A stretch of 64,000 nt of DNA from positions 832,252 to 896,251 of the forward strand of contig CAJNOP010000038.1 in NCBI GenBank assembly GCA_905250075.1, in the 5' to 3' direction. The notes beneath the pieces are model-generated. The model was given only the letters and a program-made list of their open reading frames with translations, was not told the DNA's origin and ran no database searches. A program made the translations under genes and the position numbers. Below, one piece after another: positions 49,073 to 62,613 of the stretch. Origin of the DNA: Rotaria sp. Silwood1. Taxonomy: Eukaryota > Rotifera > Eurotatoria > Philodinida > Philodinidae. The first letter of the stretch is position 1. The number at the start of each line of letters is the position of its first letter.

Positions 49073-52000
49073 TTAGGATAAATTCTGTTTACATCTTTCA
49101 ATATTTGTCTTGAGTTGTGTCACTAATTCGTTATTGTTGTTTTTTTCTGCCACAGTTAAAGCTTCTTGATAAGAAGTTATGGCTTGTTGATATTCGCCTT
49201 GTCCTGAATAAGCTTGTCCCAATTGGTTAAGCGTGCATGCAAGAGTACTGATGCCTTTTTTACGTTGAATGGTTGCACATGCCATTAAATGTTCAATGGC
49301 TTTTTGCCATTGTTCTTGATTCAAATAGATTGATCCTATTGACGCGTAGCTGTTTGCAAGAATTCCATGTGTGGGAGGTACTGATGTTTTATAAATTAGA
49401 AGAGCTTGCTTATTCATATCCAAAGCTTGAGAGCGATATTGAAGAGCTTTGTCGCGCATATTTTTCTTTTGAAAGTGTTCACTGAGTGCTTCATAGTATG
49501 ATCCCAACGATGAATAGGACATGGCAGTGTAAGGATTATAGGCGGATAAACAACGTTGTCGGATAGCCAATGCTTCTTCAAGACAAGTCAAGGCTCGATC
49601 AAAATCACCAGTTTTAGCAGCAACAAGACCAATACAATTATATGACATGGCAGTATCAACATTGTTGTGACCTAAAATTCTCTCTCGAATGTTCAATGCT
49701 CGTTGATGAAAATCAAGTGCTTTCTGTGTATCACCCATATTCATGAGCAGCCATCCAAAATCACTGTAGGTCGTCGCCAAATCTTCTTCATGAGCTGGTC
49801 CTAGTTTTTGTCTTATTTCAAGGGCTTTTTGATAGTGTTTTAATGCTTCTTGATAACGATGAGAATCACGATATGCATAGGCAAAATCATTGTGAATTGT
49901 TGCTAGATCGATTTCACTGAGCTGCAATTGATTGGGCATTTGTGATAAAACTTGACGGTAATAAGCAATTGAACTTTCAAAATTAGACATAAGAGCGAGA
50001 AATTTTCCATATGCAGAATAGTTAATGTTCTTTGTGCAGGCTATTTCTCCTTTGGCATAGTCGTAAAATGCCTTATGCTAGAATGAAAAAAAATTGAGAA
50101 TTCACCAAAATTAATGATTAAATATATTTCTAAATTGAGAATGGCATTTGTGAACTATAGATCAGAAAGCAATACATTTTCGAGTATGTTGATATAATTT
50201 CACAAATAAATTCAACGGTTTTCGAAAAAAATACGTGAAACATACTTTTAAATTATGATGAATCGAAATGATTAAGATTTCTTTCATTTAGTAACGCTCA
50301 AGAATACTATGTAAAATAGAAATCAGACTTATAAAAAAAGATTTCGTCCAAGATTTTGAACAAATTTATAAACAGATTCTTTTTAAAAACCATTTCGAAA
50401 TGAAATTCCTGTATATTTATTATACTCTTCACTTATGAGCTAAAATCAAAAAATTTGGTATATAGCAAAAATGTTTTCAAGACATGATCTGAAGCTGTAT
50501 TATTCGAAAAAGTATAGCAAATACTTATTTTATTAGTACAACACAGCTTGATCAAAATAAGAAATTGTCTGTCTAGGTTTGAAACAGATCTTTAACGAGT
50601 GGACAAAACTCGTTAGAAATATATTGAATCATATGAAATAAATGTAAGTTTGAGTTCGATCGATATTTACCTGAGGATCCGTATCGCCTATGCACATGGT
50701 CAGCTCGAAGTAAAATGAATCCGGTGAACTTTGTTCGATTTCATCAATTCGAAATATAGTACCCATGCTCAAGAGAATTTCTTCTTCTTGTGGAAAGGAA
50801 CTATAATTTCGAATATCAACGAATGGCTTTTCCGTTTGTCGAGCTATATCAGCACTAATGGTCATCTTGAACAGAACTGCAGCAGTTTTTTCTTGCTCGC
50901 TTGTATTTGATCTTGCAAGAAATCTTTCTGTTACCTTCCGACTAACAGATGTTGAAATAAAGCTATTCATTGAAATCAGACCGTGATGATTACGACGCAA
51001 ATTTTCAATTTCACGCATTGTCATACGTTGACCACGATACACTGTCATTACTTGATTCATAGGTTTCGACGATTGAAATAATTCAGTCAATTGCCGATGC
51101 AAATCAGCAATAAAAAACCGAAACTTGTATATATTATCAACGTTTTCCGTTCGTAATGATTTATTGAGAAGTTTATAGAGATGTGTATTGCGAGTGTACC
51201 AATAAAGTGCCTTTTTCGGATTGTAATCACGGCAAAAATTTTTTATAATATTTGTCTCATTGCGTCCAGTGCTACATGCTTGACGCCATTGTTCAAGCAT
51301 TTCGTCACGTGCTGTTGGCAATTGTGGCATTTTAACAAGAATTTCAGTTAGAATTTGAAACCATACAAAAGCGACTTTCTCTTCGGTCAAATCACGTGTG
51401 GATCGATTCGTTTCAGTTCCAGCAAAGATGCTGATATCCGAGGTATTCTCTTGTTCAGTAGGTACAATTCGATTCGAAACGGCCATTGGTGAAAGTTCCT
51501 AGAATGAAATATTGAAATGAGAAACTCTCTCTTCAACTGAACAATGTCTCTTCAGCAATGAGTTTTTCATGGATCCGAAAGTGTACAAGAGCGAGTCTTT
51601 CAGAATTTAATATGATTTTTCATAAGATGCCTTTAACAAAGCGATGCTTTCATAAACCAATTTTGGGTGAAATCTACTTTTGTTTTATCATAAGATTTTT
51701 TTTCGATTTTTCGACATTCATTTCCATGTTTTTATCAGAATGTTTGTTTTCTAGCTGAGAAGACATCTGCGACGAAATTTTCATCTATTATATTGACTGT
51801 TACAATCGTTCCTCAACTTGGAAAATATCGCTTCATTCTGTTTAAAAGAAACTGATACCTTGTGCTCAATTGGGAAGAGATCTAGTTTTAAGACATGACA
51901 TAAATGCTTCTCTATAAATAGTTAACAATCATCGAGTGATTCCATACCGAAGGTGTTGCGATCACTAATCAAGAGAGCTCCTGAAGCTTCATCTCAATTT

Positions 52001-52536
52001 TGAATAACTATTGAAAAATCAATAGAATTCGACTAGCTGATCTCATCAAATTATGATTGTCAATGATTGATTTCTTATTGTGTAGTGACGTTTCTTAAAA
52101 GTTAATAATACGCATAAGGTTATCGTTTCGATGATTCTGTATATCTTAAAAGAATGAACTATTCTACCTTCGCTTTTGTATCATTGAGATCGGCTGTTAA
52201 TTGTGTAAGAAGTTCATCCTCTCGACTGAACACTCGATGACTACCAATTTTGTTACAGTGCTTAGCCCATTCGATATGTTTTTTTGCATCCATGCAATAG
52301 ACATAAACAGCATATAGTTGTGGTAAACTGTCGAGAACAGGAGCTATACATTGTCCGAAGAAACCAGAAACGATTAGCAGTACAGTTTCGTTTCTTTGAG
52401 TATTGGATGTAATGTGAAGAATGCAAGTTTCCAAATCGAAGAAAACGCTCAAAGACGGCCAAATGACACGCAGGTGTTTCTGTGTTGTCGTACTTGCATT
52501 TGCATCGGCCCATACAACCATTTCGATGTGAGACAT
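49073..52536 (-). CDS. ADP-ribosyltransferase-TPR fusion protein
   Basis: Three exons on the minus strand: 52536-52168, 51498-50671 and 50077-49073, all joined in phase 0, giving about 733 residues. Exon 1 is a small alpha/beta domain (ETVLLIVSGFFGQCIAPVL, LPQLYAVYVYCMD) of unknown role. Exon 2 is an arginine-type mono-ADP-ribosyltransferase with the R-S-E signature: Arg278 in VYRGQRM, Ser305 in SFISTSVS, and the ExE turn in FPQEEEILLS (about 361-363). This transfers ADP-ribose from NAD+ to protein or another acceptor. Exon 3 is a run of about six 42-residue kinesin-light-chain-like TPRs (YQEALKHYQKALEIRQK, TQKALDFHQRALNIRERI, FDRALTCLEEALAIRQR), which bind partners. No signal peptide or membrane segment, so probably intracellular. 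This N-domain-ART-TPR order is, as I recall, a recurrent bdelloid architecture. Introns are about 670 and 593 bp. Confidence 0.88.
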
Positions 52537-55500
52537 TCAATATCGGATCTTTATCTACAATCTAGAATAAATAAATATTCGAGAAAAAGCCTTTTTCTTC
52601 ATTCAGATGTTTTCTTTCAATAAAGTAAACAAAGCCATAAACCATTGTCTCTGTTGAAACCAAACCGTCACACTTCCATACTAGCAATATACAATCTGTT
52701 AACTATTTCCATGGCATCTTTCTGGTTTTCAGTTCACTTAAGTTCTGTGTATTGCTCTACAAGTAATTCGTTTTGTATACCGCCATGTCTTTATCTATTA
52801 TTCATTTATATACTCTATCCAGTCCAGTAACAGAACTACGCAGTCTCATATTTCTCAGTGCTTCTCTGTTTAGTCATATTAGCTTAGTTCACCTTCAAAA
52901 ACTGTGATAAATGTGGTTAGTTTTCTTGCTGATGATTAAATTAGTTACATTATGTTTTACATTTCAATTTCTTAGGAACTATGCTGAAAACTTCATCCAT
53001 CAGATACAAATCTGTAGGTAATTTAATGAAAGCTATAATTGCAATGAAAACCATCAAGATTTCAATTACGTCTCTATTTGTGGGATACTTTTTTTTCGGA
53101 ATATTGTATCAATAGAAAATATAATAATAAGTAATTCAGATTGAATGCATTACTCTTGCTGACTGCTTCATCAAATAGTTGACTTGTGTTGATCCAAGCA
53201 TTGTTATTACTTATCAAATGATCAAATTTTTGAAGCCTTAATCCTTACTCATAGGTGTTACTGAGTCCAAAGTCATTGCAATTCCGTTAAGTACATATTG
53301 AATAGTTCCAAACTGTGTCATAGACCAGTAATGAATCGAAATTTCATATCTTAGATTACTCTAGTTAAGTTAATTGGAATAATACGATAAGCAAATCAAT
53401 AATTGCTTGATAGGTTTCGATTGTGACAACAAGCAGGTCTTTAAACAGTAGAAAATGATTTTTGAAAAGACGAAGGAAATTTCATATAAAAAAAATCGAA
53501 TGTTTGCTTTTGCGTAGTTGAGCTTATCCAATAACAAATGAAAAATTTCTTCGATTATAAACACTGCAAAAAAATCTACAATTTAAATGCTTGCTTGTCA
53601 ACATATGGTAACAAGTGTTCTGTTTCGTTTCTTTCTTTGGTAGGAATTCATGCAAGCAGATGAATTATGTCCATAAATAAAAAAAATCTGCGCACTTTTA
53701 ACTAAAATACATTATGTGAGCAAACGAATTTTGACTATATTGTCGTAATAAAGAATTCTATCATTTCTTCCGAGAATTTCTTTTTGATTATTCTGTTTCT
53801 TGTTCGTCTTCTCTTTAACATAGTGAAAGAATGGATATTCACTTGCTAGCCATTTCGAGAAACCTACTTTGCCTCACTTTAAGCAAATAACTATGTGTGC
53901 CTGTTGTGATGATCAAATGTTTCTTTTTTCATTTTTTAGCTTATTAGGAAAAATGAGAACTATAATCGATACATTCTTGTTGATTGTTTCAATGCTTCAC
54001 AAGAAAAGTGCAAATCCTACTCCTTGCATTTCAATTCATCAAATGATATTATTGCAAATCAAGGTTCCGATACATCCGTATCATTAGGAGTATGGCATGC
54101 AAGAAGTTAATTCGTCTTTTTACATATTGTTGGACACAAAACTATTGGATGAAAGATATTTTGGTCTTGTATGAGAATTTCTGATGGATTGTGTCCTATT
54201 GCTGTAACATGACACTAACTCTATCCAGTCGAATTCATGAGCTTCAGACTCAAGTTCGAACTCTGCTTTTCTTTCTCTCTGTTTATGCATCGATTTCTTA
54301 TCTATCCTATGGGGTTTTTAATTTGACAAAATGAATAAATTCGATTTGTGAAAGATTACATTCGACACACTGAAATTTTACATATATAAATAATGTGTGA
54401 AGGATCGAATTGAATCATTGATCATCTTGCTTATATCTGTAGACGCTCACTTGATTGACTAAAAATTGTTGAACAATGTCTTACTGTACACGTTGCAATG
54501 TTGCTATCATAAGTTTAAGCTCTGTTGGTTCTTTTTCTCTCCGGCAACCATAACGATACTTTCATTAAAACCAAATTTTCTTCACAACTTGTTATTGTAA
54601 CAATATTAAAGCAGAATGTCACTATACAAATGACTTTAAATGACCATATTTTCATCACATCATAAGAGTACTCTCTCTATCTATTTCTTGGTGTTATTAT
54701 TATCCCAGTGTCATTGAAATAATCATTGCATATGTTTACATGTGTCTTCTCTTGAGTCACGACAAGAAATACTCGAAGAAAAGTTCAGTCTAATGTAGAC
54801 CTTTAAGACAATAAAAAATTGTTTGTCTCTTAAACGGAATTGGTGTTATTTCAATTTTTGCTGATTGAAAATCATGTTCCAATCAAAACAGTAAATAAGT
54901 TTAAACATGAATTTGTTTTTTCATTGAAATCCAGAAAAGAAAAACATTAAAATAGAATTATTAAAAGTGCGTAAACGATAACATAATCAAGCACCATCTC
55001 TCGTGTTTAAATTATACAAGAATATTTATTCAAATGTTGATGCAAGCAAAAAAGCAGTCTTCATAAAAATAAAAAACTGTAAAAAAAAACAACTACGAGT
55101 TATCCTATTCTGTATCAATTTTATACAATTGTAGAAGTTGAAAGTGTCAATGAAAACAAAGATCATGTTGAGTTTGCATCGTAAAATATTCGACTCTCAT
55201 GTTATTATTAATAAATAATCTTTCGAAAAAAGGTTATTACTATGATCATAAATAAGAATTTTTGAGAACTCAGATTGAATATTAATTTTAAAAATAAATT
55301 TTAAAACTTTCATTATCATCGCTGATCATTGAAAAATAGATTGATGAGTGCATGTGCGCGAAAATCGATTTCATTTGAAACATTTTCTTAACTGCATTAA
55401 TTCTATTTACTTACTTCCATAGTAACATTAAGGTGTCATTAATTGTAAAATTCCACGTGTTCGAATCCTACACAGTCGGTCGTGCATCAGCCAAAATAAG

Positions 55501-55662
55501 AAAGAATTTTTTTTTCTGTTATGCTTCTTTCTTTCACTCATATAGGCGTACAGGTTCATTATGAAGTGACTCAAATTTTTCTTTCTTGTTTTGTGTATTT
55601 GGCTTACTATTATTTCAAAATTTTACCTTCTGTTACGTTTTTGTTTTTTTTTTAAAAAGAAA
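52537..55662. other. Intergenic, divergent promoters
   Basis: About 3.1 kb between the ART-TPR gene (-) and the TIR gene (+). Only short unrelated open frames. A GTTCGAATCC word at about 55458 resembles a tRNA T-loop, but no cloverleaf could be built around it. Confidence 0.5.
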
Positions 55663-58600
55663 ATGACGGAGAACAATCTCGAGCAACTTGTTCCTGTACT
55701 TCTTGATTCATCTTGGTCCAATGATCTGATAATTAAATTGACAGAGATTTTTGAAAAACAAACTTCTGAAACAATATCATCGTTTGTTTCCACATCATTA
55801 ACGTCTTTGGTCACCATCGAACATTGGGCATGGCAAATGCTCAGTAAAGATTCACGACAATGGATTAATTTAGATAATTGTGTGAAATTTTTTCATCTAC
55901 TTCATTCATTTAATATGAAATTGATTTCGAATAATAATGGAATTGAATTCGACACAAAAATATTACTTTTGATTCCATCAAATATCAAATGGATTGATGG
56001 CGTACTTGAACAAATTGAATCAAGCAATGATACATTTCTAACACTTGTGAATTTGTGGTTTGATACTTTGTCATATTTAGTTCATCAAACTTCTGATATT
56101 GTCTATTCACCAACGATGCTACATCTAATTAATCGATTGAGTCGTGATTTTATAATGACAGATCAATATAAATTCTATTTAAAACAACTTCGTGAACCAA
56201 ATGTTACACAATCTGTATTTACTGTTAAACAACATTTTTATATGAAAACATGTTCATTTTCATTGAATGTTTATTTTTGGTCGAAATCAGAAAATTTTCC
56301 TTTAATTAGCGAAGAAATTACTAAATTTCTTAGTGAAGATTATATACAAATGATTCTTGTACATAGTTATACTATGAATTCGTGGAATAGTGAATTACTT
56401 TCTTGTATTGCACATATTATCGGTCTCATATGTTCATCATGTTGGTGGAGTGGAGAAAAACTTCAACATATCGAACTTATTGTTTCATCTAAAGATACAA
56501 CATATGAACATATTTTTGCACTTATTCGACTTGTTAGTTATCAACCTTTTCATCAACGTATATCTGCTCAATTATACAATGATGAAACAGTTCTTATGGA
56601 TGCATGTTTAATATTTTTATTTCGTACAGTAAAAACATATGATTTAGGTTGTTTCATAAGTTCACAAACAAATTTACCTGAAACACTTTGGTCCATAGGA
56701 CAAACATCACCTTATGATCCAATTCGTATGTATGCATATGGATTTCTAGCTGAAATTCTTTCTGATAAACAATTGAAAGAATGGAAAATTAGCAATAATT
56801 TGTGTGAATTTTACTTTCATATTTTGGAACAAGCATGGAATCAGCCAACAAAAAAATGGAAAAAAATAACAATTCCATATTTATTAAAAGGTATATTTAT
56901 CTTGATATGTTATGTTGATGGAAAATATTCTAACTATCTAGTAAATAGTGAGATTATGATAAGAAAACAGTAGTATCAAAGGAAAGTATACATCTACAAT
57001 AGAAATCTGTTTTGATGATAATCAATGCAAAAATATTTCAAGTATGGAAATTTGTTATCAAGATCAATTAAAATTCTATCAGCTTTATTCCATACGTGAC
57101 CGGAATTCAATCATAAGTTTACAGTACTAGAATTTGACAATTAAAGTTTACACACCGTGCATCATAAATGTTATTATTTCCGATACTGAAATTTAAATAT
57201 TAGTAATTTCTTATAGAATATTGAAGTAAAACGTATTCAGTTTTAGATTAAACAATTTAGTATAAGGAGCAATGACTTCGTTACTCCTAAAGTGAGCAAC
57301 ATATTTTCAAAGTTAAGAAATGGCAGTTCTTCTAATGAAGGTGATGATGAGAACGAAAACTTTTGAATAACAGAAAACTTTAATAGGCTAGCTATAAGCG
57401 CCCTGAACTCTCTTCTTGAAATTTGGTGACACAACAAATTGCAAAGGTACAGAAACTCGATGTATATTTAGTACGCCAAGTGATACTAGAGCACTCGTCA
57501 TAGTAGAACTACACTAGGAACATTATCAATTTGATCTCTTTCCAAAAATATTCAAAAAAAATGAGTACAAACAATTGATTTTAATGCAACAGGAATATAG
57601 AAGATACTGGTTTGAGTTTATGAATGCCTTGCTTTGTCCTCACACTTACACTATCATCCTCTATAATAACAATACATTTCTTAACTCAACTAGATAACTT
57701 GAATTCTATTCCTTCTTTTGTACAACTTCAATTCATTTTTATTTTGTATATGTTGATAACATATCTTGGCTAAGTCCCTAACCAATCGTCCCTGTCGTAT
57801 AATATTTTTCATACGATGTTTCGATAAAATTTGGATTTCTTGAAAATAAAAATCAACTACAATCTTGGATCGATATGACTCGATCAACTTTATCTTTTGT
57901 TATATCAAATTCTACTATATCGGTTTTTTTTCTAAATTGAAAAAAAAAAGTGATACAATAAACACTGATATTAGTTTGTTCTGTATATGATAGAATGGAT
58001 TGTAAGTTGAAATCAATCATAACAACTAGTGTTTTCTTTTGTTTTTGAACATTCTCTAAATTCATTGTCTCTACTTGATACATATATATGTATATGCAAT
58101 AGGTTTCTTAAGTTTATCATCGAACGATACTATTCAAACTGCAACAGCCAATTTCAATAAAATATCATTATTTATTGAATTATGTGATCATTATCCTATA
58201 GCATTCGATATTATTTGGGCTCTTTCATTCAATTCAGTTATTGTTAAACAACTTCAATGCAATCAATCATTTACAGCTAAATTAGTTCATATCAATCATC
58301 AAACAAATGATGAAAATATACGTAAAATTGTGAATGGTATTCTTTGGAATTTACATTCAGATCGTGAAGAAAACATAATATTAAATAATAGTGAGGAAAA
58401 AAAATTCGATATTATGATTAGTTATTCACATAAAGACAAAGAAATTTGTAAACAATTATATGAAGAACTTGTTCGAGTTGGTTATCGAGTATGGATTGAT
58501 TTTGATCAAATGTATGGTAATGTCATGGATGCAATGGTAGAAGCTATTGAACAATCTCGAACTATAATGATTTGTATGAGTGAACAATATCAACGAAGTA

Positions 58601-59229
58601 ATTATTGTCGAGCCGAAGCACAATATGCATTTCAAAAACAATTAAATATGATACCAATTCTCTTACAAAAACATTACAAACCAGATGGATGGCTTGCGTT
58701 TTTAATTGGTTCAATACTTTATATTGATTTTACTAAATATGAATATTCTAAAGCAATTGATATGTTGATGAAGGAACTCAAAATGATTGATACACGTAGT
58801 AAAACTTCAACTAAATCTATTCAATCAAAATTAAATTATGAGAATTTATTGACTGTTTCCTCTATTTTAACACAACCATTATCACCATCAATAATACTTC
58901 CTGAAAATATTCAAGATTGGACAGAAATACATGTACAGAAATGGCTTTCCGAAAATAATCTTCCACAGATGACTCGTATTTTATCCGGTATGGATGGTTT
59001 AAGTTTAATGTATTTCAGTGAATATATGATCAAAAGTGAACCACAACAAGTTTTATCATTACTTCAACAAGATTCACTTCGTCGTATAAATGAGAGTGTA
59101 TCATTAATTGAAGTATCTCGTTTTCGAACATTGATCGAAAGAAAAAATTTATCGATAGTCACATCAACCAAACAAGTAAATAAGAAAACTACAGAGATGA
59201 ATTATTCAAAATATTGTAACTTATTTTAG
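55663..59229 (+). CDS. ARM-like/TIR/SAM signalling protein
   Basis: Two exons, 55663-56890 and 58103-59229, joined in phase 1 (G|GTATAT ... TGCAATAG|GT), giving about 784 residues. Residues 1-505 are all-helical and ARM/HEAT-like, without a strong motif. Residues about 509-625 are a TIR domain: FDIMISYSHKDKEIC (strand A), GYRVWIDFDQMYG (box 2 region), SRTIMICMSEQYQRSNYCRAEAQYAF with the conserved Glu (about 581) at the catalytic position of NAD+-cleaving TIRs. Residues about 681-755 are a SAM domain (WTEIHVQKWLSENNL, GMDGLSLMYFSEY), usually for oligomerisation. Human SARM1 is ARM-SAM-SAM-TIR, so the order here differs (ARM-TIR-SAM). Whether it is an NADase or only a scaffold cannot be told from sequence. 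The 1.2-kb intron could hide a further exon of the ARM part. The ATG at 55663 follows a T-run and is the first in a good context; upstream codons look like T-rich UTR. Confidence 0.85.
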
Positions 59230-60165
59230 TCATTTAAAATTGAACATTATTAATTCATAATTGTACAAAACGCTATTTTTTTAAATAAAGTAGTATTTCA
59301 TCACGTGAATCAAAAAAAAAATGAAGATTTGACTAAGTCATTTTTTATTCTAGTTATGATGTTTTTCTCAAAGACAAAAGTTTATATGGGTAAATTCTTG
59401 TCATTAGTATATATTGTGGTAGCACAATTCCAGTGAAATTAAAATTTGAAACACAATGTAACTCCTCTTGTTAATCATAGAAAGGTTGATTTATTCTATA
59501 TATTTTCGGACACATTTCTTCACTATCTTTTTACATAATCTGCATGAAATACAATAAGGAAGTATTTCATATATTAGAATAAAACGTTATTTAGATATAT
59601 GATTTTTATTAGTATATGAATAACGTTTGTAGAGGAGAAGAAAGTGGATATGAATATCTACTATATACACTTTAACATACTTTTCGGATCATGTTTCATA
59701 AAATTTTGCAATCAAACAATTAATTGTTTTGTTATTGGATACTTCTGCAACAATCGAAGTTCTTACTAGCTGCTTTGCAGAACATGTAACTCTAAAACAA
59801 TTTACTGAGTATTCAATGATAAAAAAAAATCTATTTCAGGCAATATATCATAGAGAAATATATCCTTTAATTATCAATCAATGTTTTTCTTTCTTTCAAA
59901 TTCAGACTTATACAAACTCGAAATAAGATAATAAAAATTTGAAAATATTTCTTTGTTTTTCTTAGGTATTGTAAGAAATTGTTAAATAATTCATCATATA
60001 AAATAATTGTCCGTATATCAATGTTTGTTTATTATTGATTTTGAAAAAGAAAAATTTATTGCACGTCATCAATATAGATAGAAAAAGTTAGACAAACATG
60101 CATTATCTGTACAATAATAGAGAATGTAAGAAAATTAGAGAAATATTTATCTGAAGAGAGCTCAT
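59230..60165. other. Intergenic, convergent 3' ends
   Basis: Very AT-rich sequence between the TIR gene and the WAVE gene. AATAAA-like words lie about 55 bp after the TIR-gene stop. A 65-codon open frame at 59729-59926 has no family likeness. Confidence 0.5.
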
Positions 60166-62159
60166 TCAGTCACTATCATCCCATCGTGAAGATTCATCAT
60201 CATTTTCAGATTCTGATTGTGGTCGAATCTTATCACGACGATATTTTGCTGCTTGTTCCATAATTGCCATAACATTGAGAGCACTTGTTTTTGTTGTTAC
60301 AGCAGCTTTCTTTTCTTCTTCACGCTTACGATTATTCAATTGAATACCTATATATGAAAGAAAAATTCAATAGCAAAAAGAAACAAACAACAGACAAAAA
60401 GATTGATGTACCTTTTTTTATTTCTTCTAATAAATCAGAATGAAGATCACGCATAAGAAGTGGTCGTTGATCTTGAATTGAAGTTTCTGATGTAACAGAA
60501 ACATCATCACGTTGGGATAATGGTATCATATTACTATCTGAATTAGGTTTTGTTGTTGTTGGTGTAGTGGCCGGTGAAGGTCGCATGACAAGTGATTGAA
60601 TAGTAGAATTAGGTAAAGGTGGTGCTGGTGGGATATTTGTTGGCATTGAAGGGGGAGGTGGTGGTGGAGGAGGAGGCGGTGGCGAAGGTATTGATTGTTC
60701 AATAAAATCAGCCGGTGGTGGAGGTAAATTATCAATTTCAGAAATTGTCGCAAGTGTTGGCATACCCATATTTATTGATAAAGGTGGTGCTGGTGGTGGA
60801 ATCGGTGGAGGTGGAGGTGGTGGTGGAGGAGTAGCTGATGGTCTAGCAATAATTTGTTTCATAGTAGGATATTGTGTTGAATTATGATTGGGTTCAAATT
60901 GTGATAATAATGGTGGAGGTGGAGGTGGAGGCGGAGGTGGTGGTGGAGCTTGTCGAGTAATCATTGGTGAATGAATATTTAATCTTGGTGATGGTTCAAT
61001 ATTATTAAATCCATTTAATGGTGATTTTGGTGTAATTGTACTATTAAAATTCATTGTCATTGATTGTTGTTCACGAGATGATGAAGATGTTGAAAATGTT
61101 GGACTACCATATTGTACTAAATCTGAATGTTGATAATGATTATTGTTATTATTATTATTTGGATATTGTAAAAGAAGACGATTATTTGTTGGTGAATAGA
61201 CTTGTTGTTGTTGTGATCGAACATTAGCACGAACAATAGATTCATAATCTCCACGATGATGATGATGATGAATAAGATCTTGAGGACTACGATATTGTTG
61301 TTCTTCTGTTGATTGTCGAATAAGACGAGCTTGTGATGATGATGTTGGATTTGAAGCATAAATTGATTCTTGATGATGTAGTTTAGAATCTTTCTAAATA
61401 TAGAAATATTATCAATTATTGAAAATTCTTTTTTATTTCTATTTTTTCTAATACCGGTGATCGAAATCGTTCGTGTTTGCCTGATCGATGTGCATGATGA
61501 TTTTGTGGAAATTGAATCATGGATTGCATCCATAAATTAAAAAAGAATGATGGATCAGTATAAAATTTCATTGAATCTCGACCATCATCTCTACAAATAG
61601 AACAAAAAAAAACAAAAACAAGAATTTTATTCAAACTTTTTTTTTTTGTTTTTAATTTTAAGAAAAAAACTAACCGATATGGATTAAGTAGATGAAGAGC
61701 TGGTGCTGGTTGAGCTTGTTCATAAAGTAAACGAAGTGATTGTGGCATTGTAGCACGATTAACTACTTGTTGATCAATACGTGTTACACTAACAAATGGT
61801 TTTCGATTATTTACATCTTGAATAGTTACTAAAATAAATGAAAGAAAAAAATTTTTTTTTTTCAAATTTTTGTTCATAATAAATCAATAACCTTCTTCAA
61901 TATTTGAATCTAATTGTGTTACTTTATGTTTAAGTCTTTCAATTCGTCCATGTAATGCTTCTGTACGTTGAAATATATGTCCAGCATCTGCTATTAATTC
62001 ATCAAATAAATCTTGTGCATGAGCACTTAATGAACTTAATTGTCGAATTATATTTGCTAATGTATGATTAGCAACACATTCAAGTTCATTTGGAATATCA
62101 TTTGGTACTTTAACTTGACTTAAATTAATTGGTTCAATTGTTCGTTTATTAAATGGCAT
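60166..62159 (-). CDS. wasf: WAVE/SCAR actin-nucleation regulator
   Basis: Five exons on the minus strand: 62159-61892, 61828-61675, 61590-61455, 61393-60412 and 60347-60166, giving about 573 residues with phases kept. WAVE proteins sit in the WAVE regulatory complex and switch on Arp2/3 downstream of Rac. Seen in order: the WAVE homology domain (residues 1-about 190: MPFNKRTIEPINLSQVKVP, ELECVANHTLANIIRQLSSL, then [24 protein letters not shown]); a basic and Gln/His-rich stretch; several polyproline runs (about 325-440) for profilin and SH3 binding; a WH2 motif split by the last intron (LLEEIKKG / IQLNNRKR); a central helix (MAIMEQAAKYRRDK); and an acidic tail with the Arp2/3-binding Trp (DDESSRWDDSD). 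All functional parts of the VCA module are present. It is divergent from the GST-like gene, 454 bp apart. Confidence 0.93.
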
Positions 62160-62613
62160 TGCATTGATTTATTATCATAGAAAAAAAAAAAACAAGAAAA
62201 AATTTTTATTTGACCCGATTGATTGATATAGAAAATGTTTCATTCATTATTGATGTTTATTCGGTCTCTCTCCAGAACAATGCTTGATGATAATTTGTTA
62301 GTTGATAGCGAATAGAAATATATTATAGGTGACAGTATATTCGCAATGTTTCTTATATAAAGTATATCAAATAATAGCAAACATATTTGTAAAGTAGAAA
62401 AGATGCTTTACTTATTTGTTGTAGTATTATTGAAAAGTTCGTCAACTTACTTTTGTTTGAAATATTTTAATTCTAGATGAGATTACGAAATATATATTTT
62501 TAATCTTATCTCTTATCAATACTTTCTTCATTATTTCTTTTTTTAAATATATTGAAAACTTTTTTTTTGTCTTATGTTTGTTTTTTTTTTTAGAAAGAAA
62601 ATTTTTTTTCAAG
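62160..62613. promoter_or_regulatory. Shared divergent promoter region
   Basis: 454 bp between the starts of the WAVE gene (-) and the GST-like gene (+), so it must carry both promoters unless distal 5' exons exist. It is AT-rich with several poly-A/T runs. A T-run followed by TAG at 62581-62593 is a good splice-acceptor shape just before the plus-strand ATG. No core promoter motif can be assigned. Confidence 0.45.

Noticed and set aside
55440-55500. tRNA-like T-loop GTTCGAATCC
   Set aside because: The flanking 5-bp stem does not pair properly, and no D-arm, anticodon arm or acceptor stem could be found upstream.
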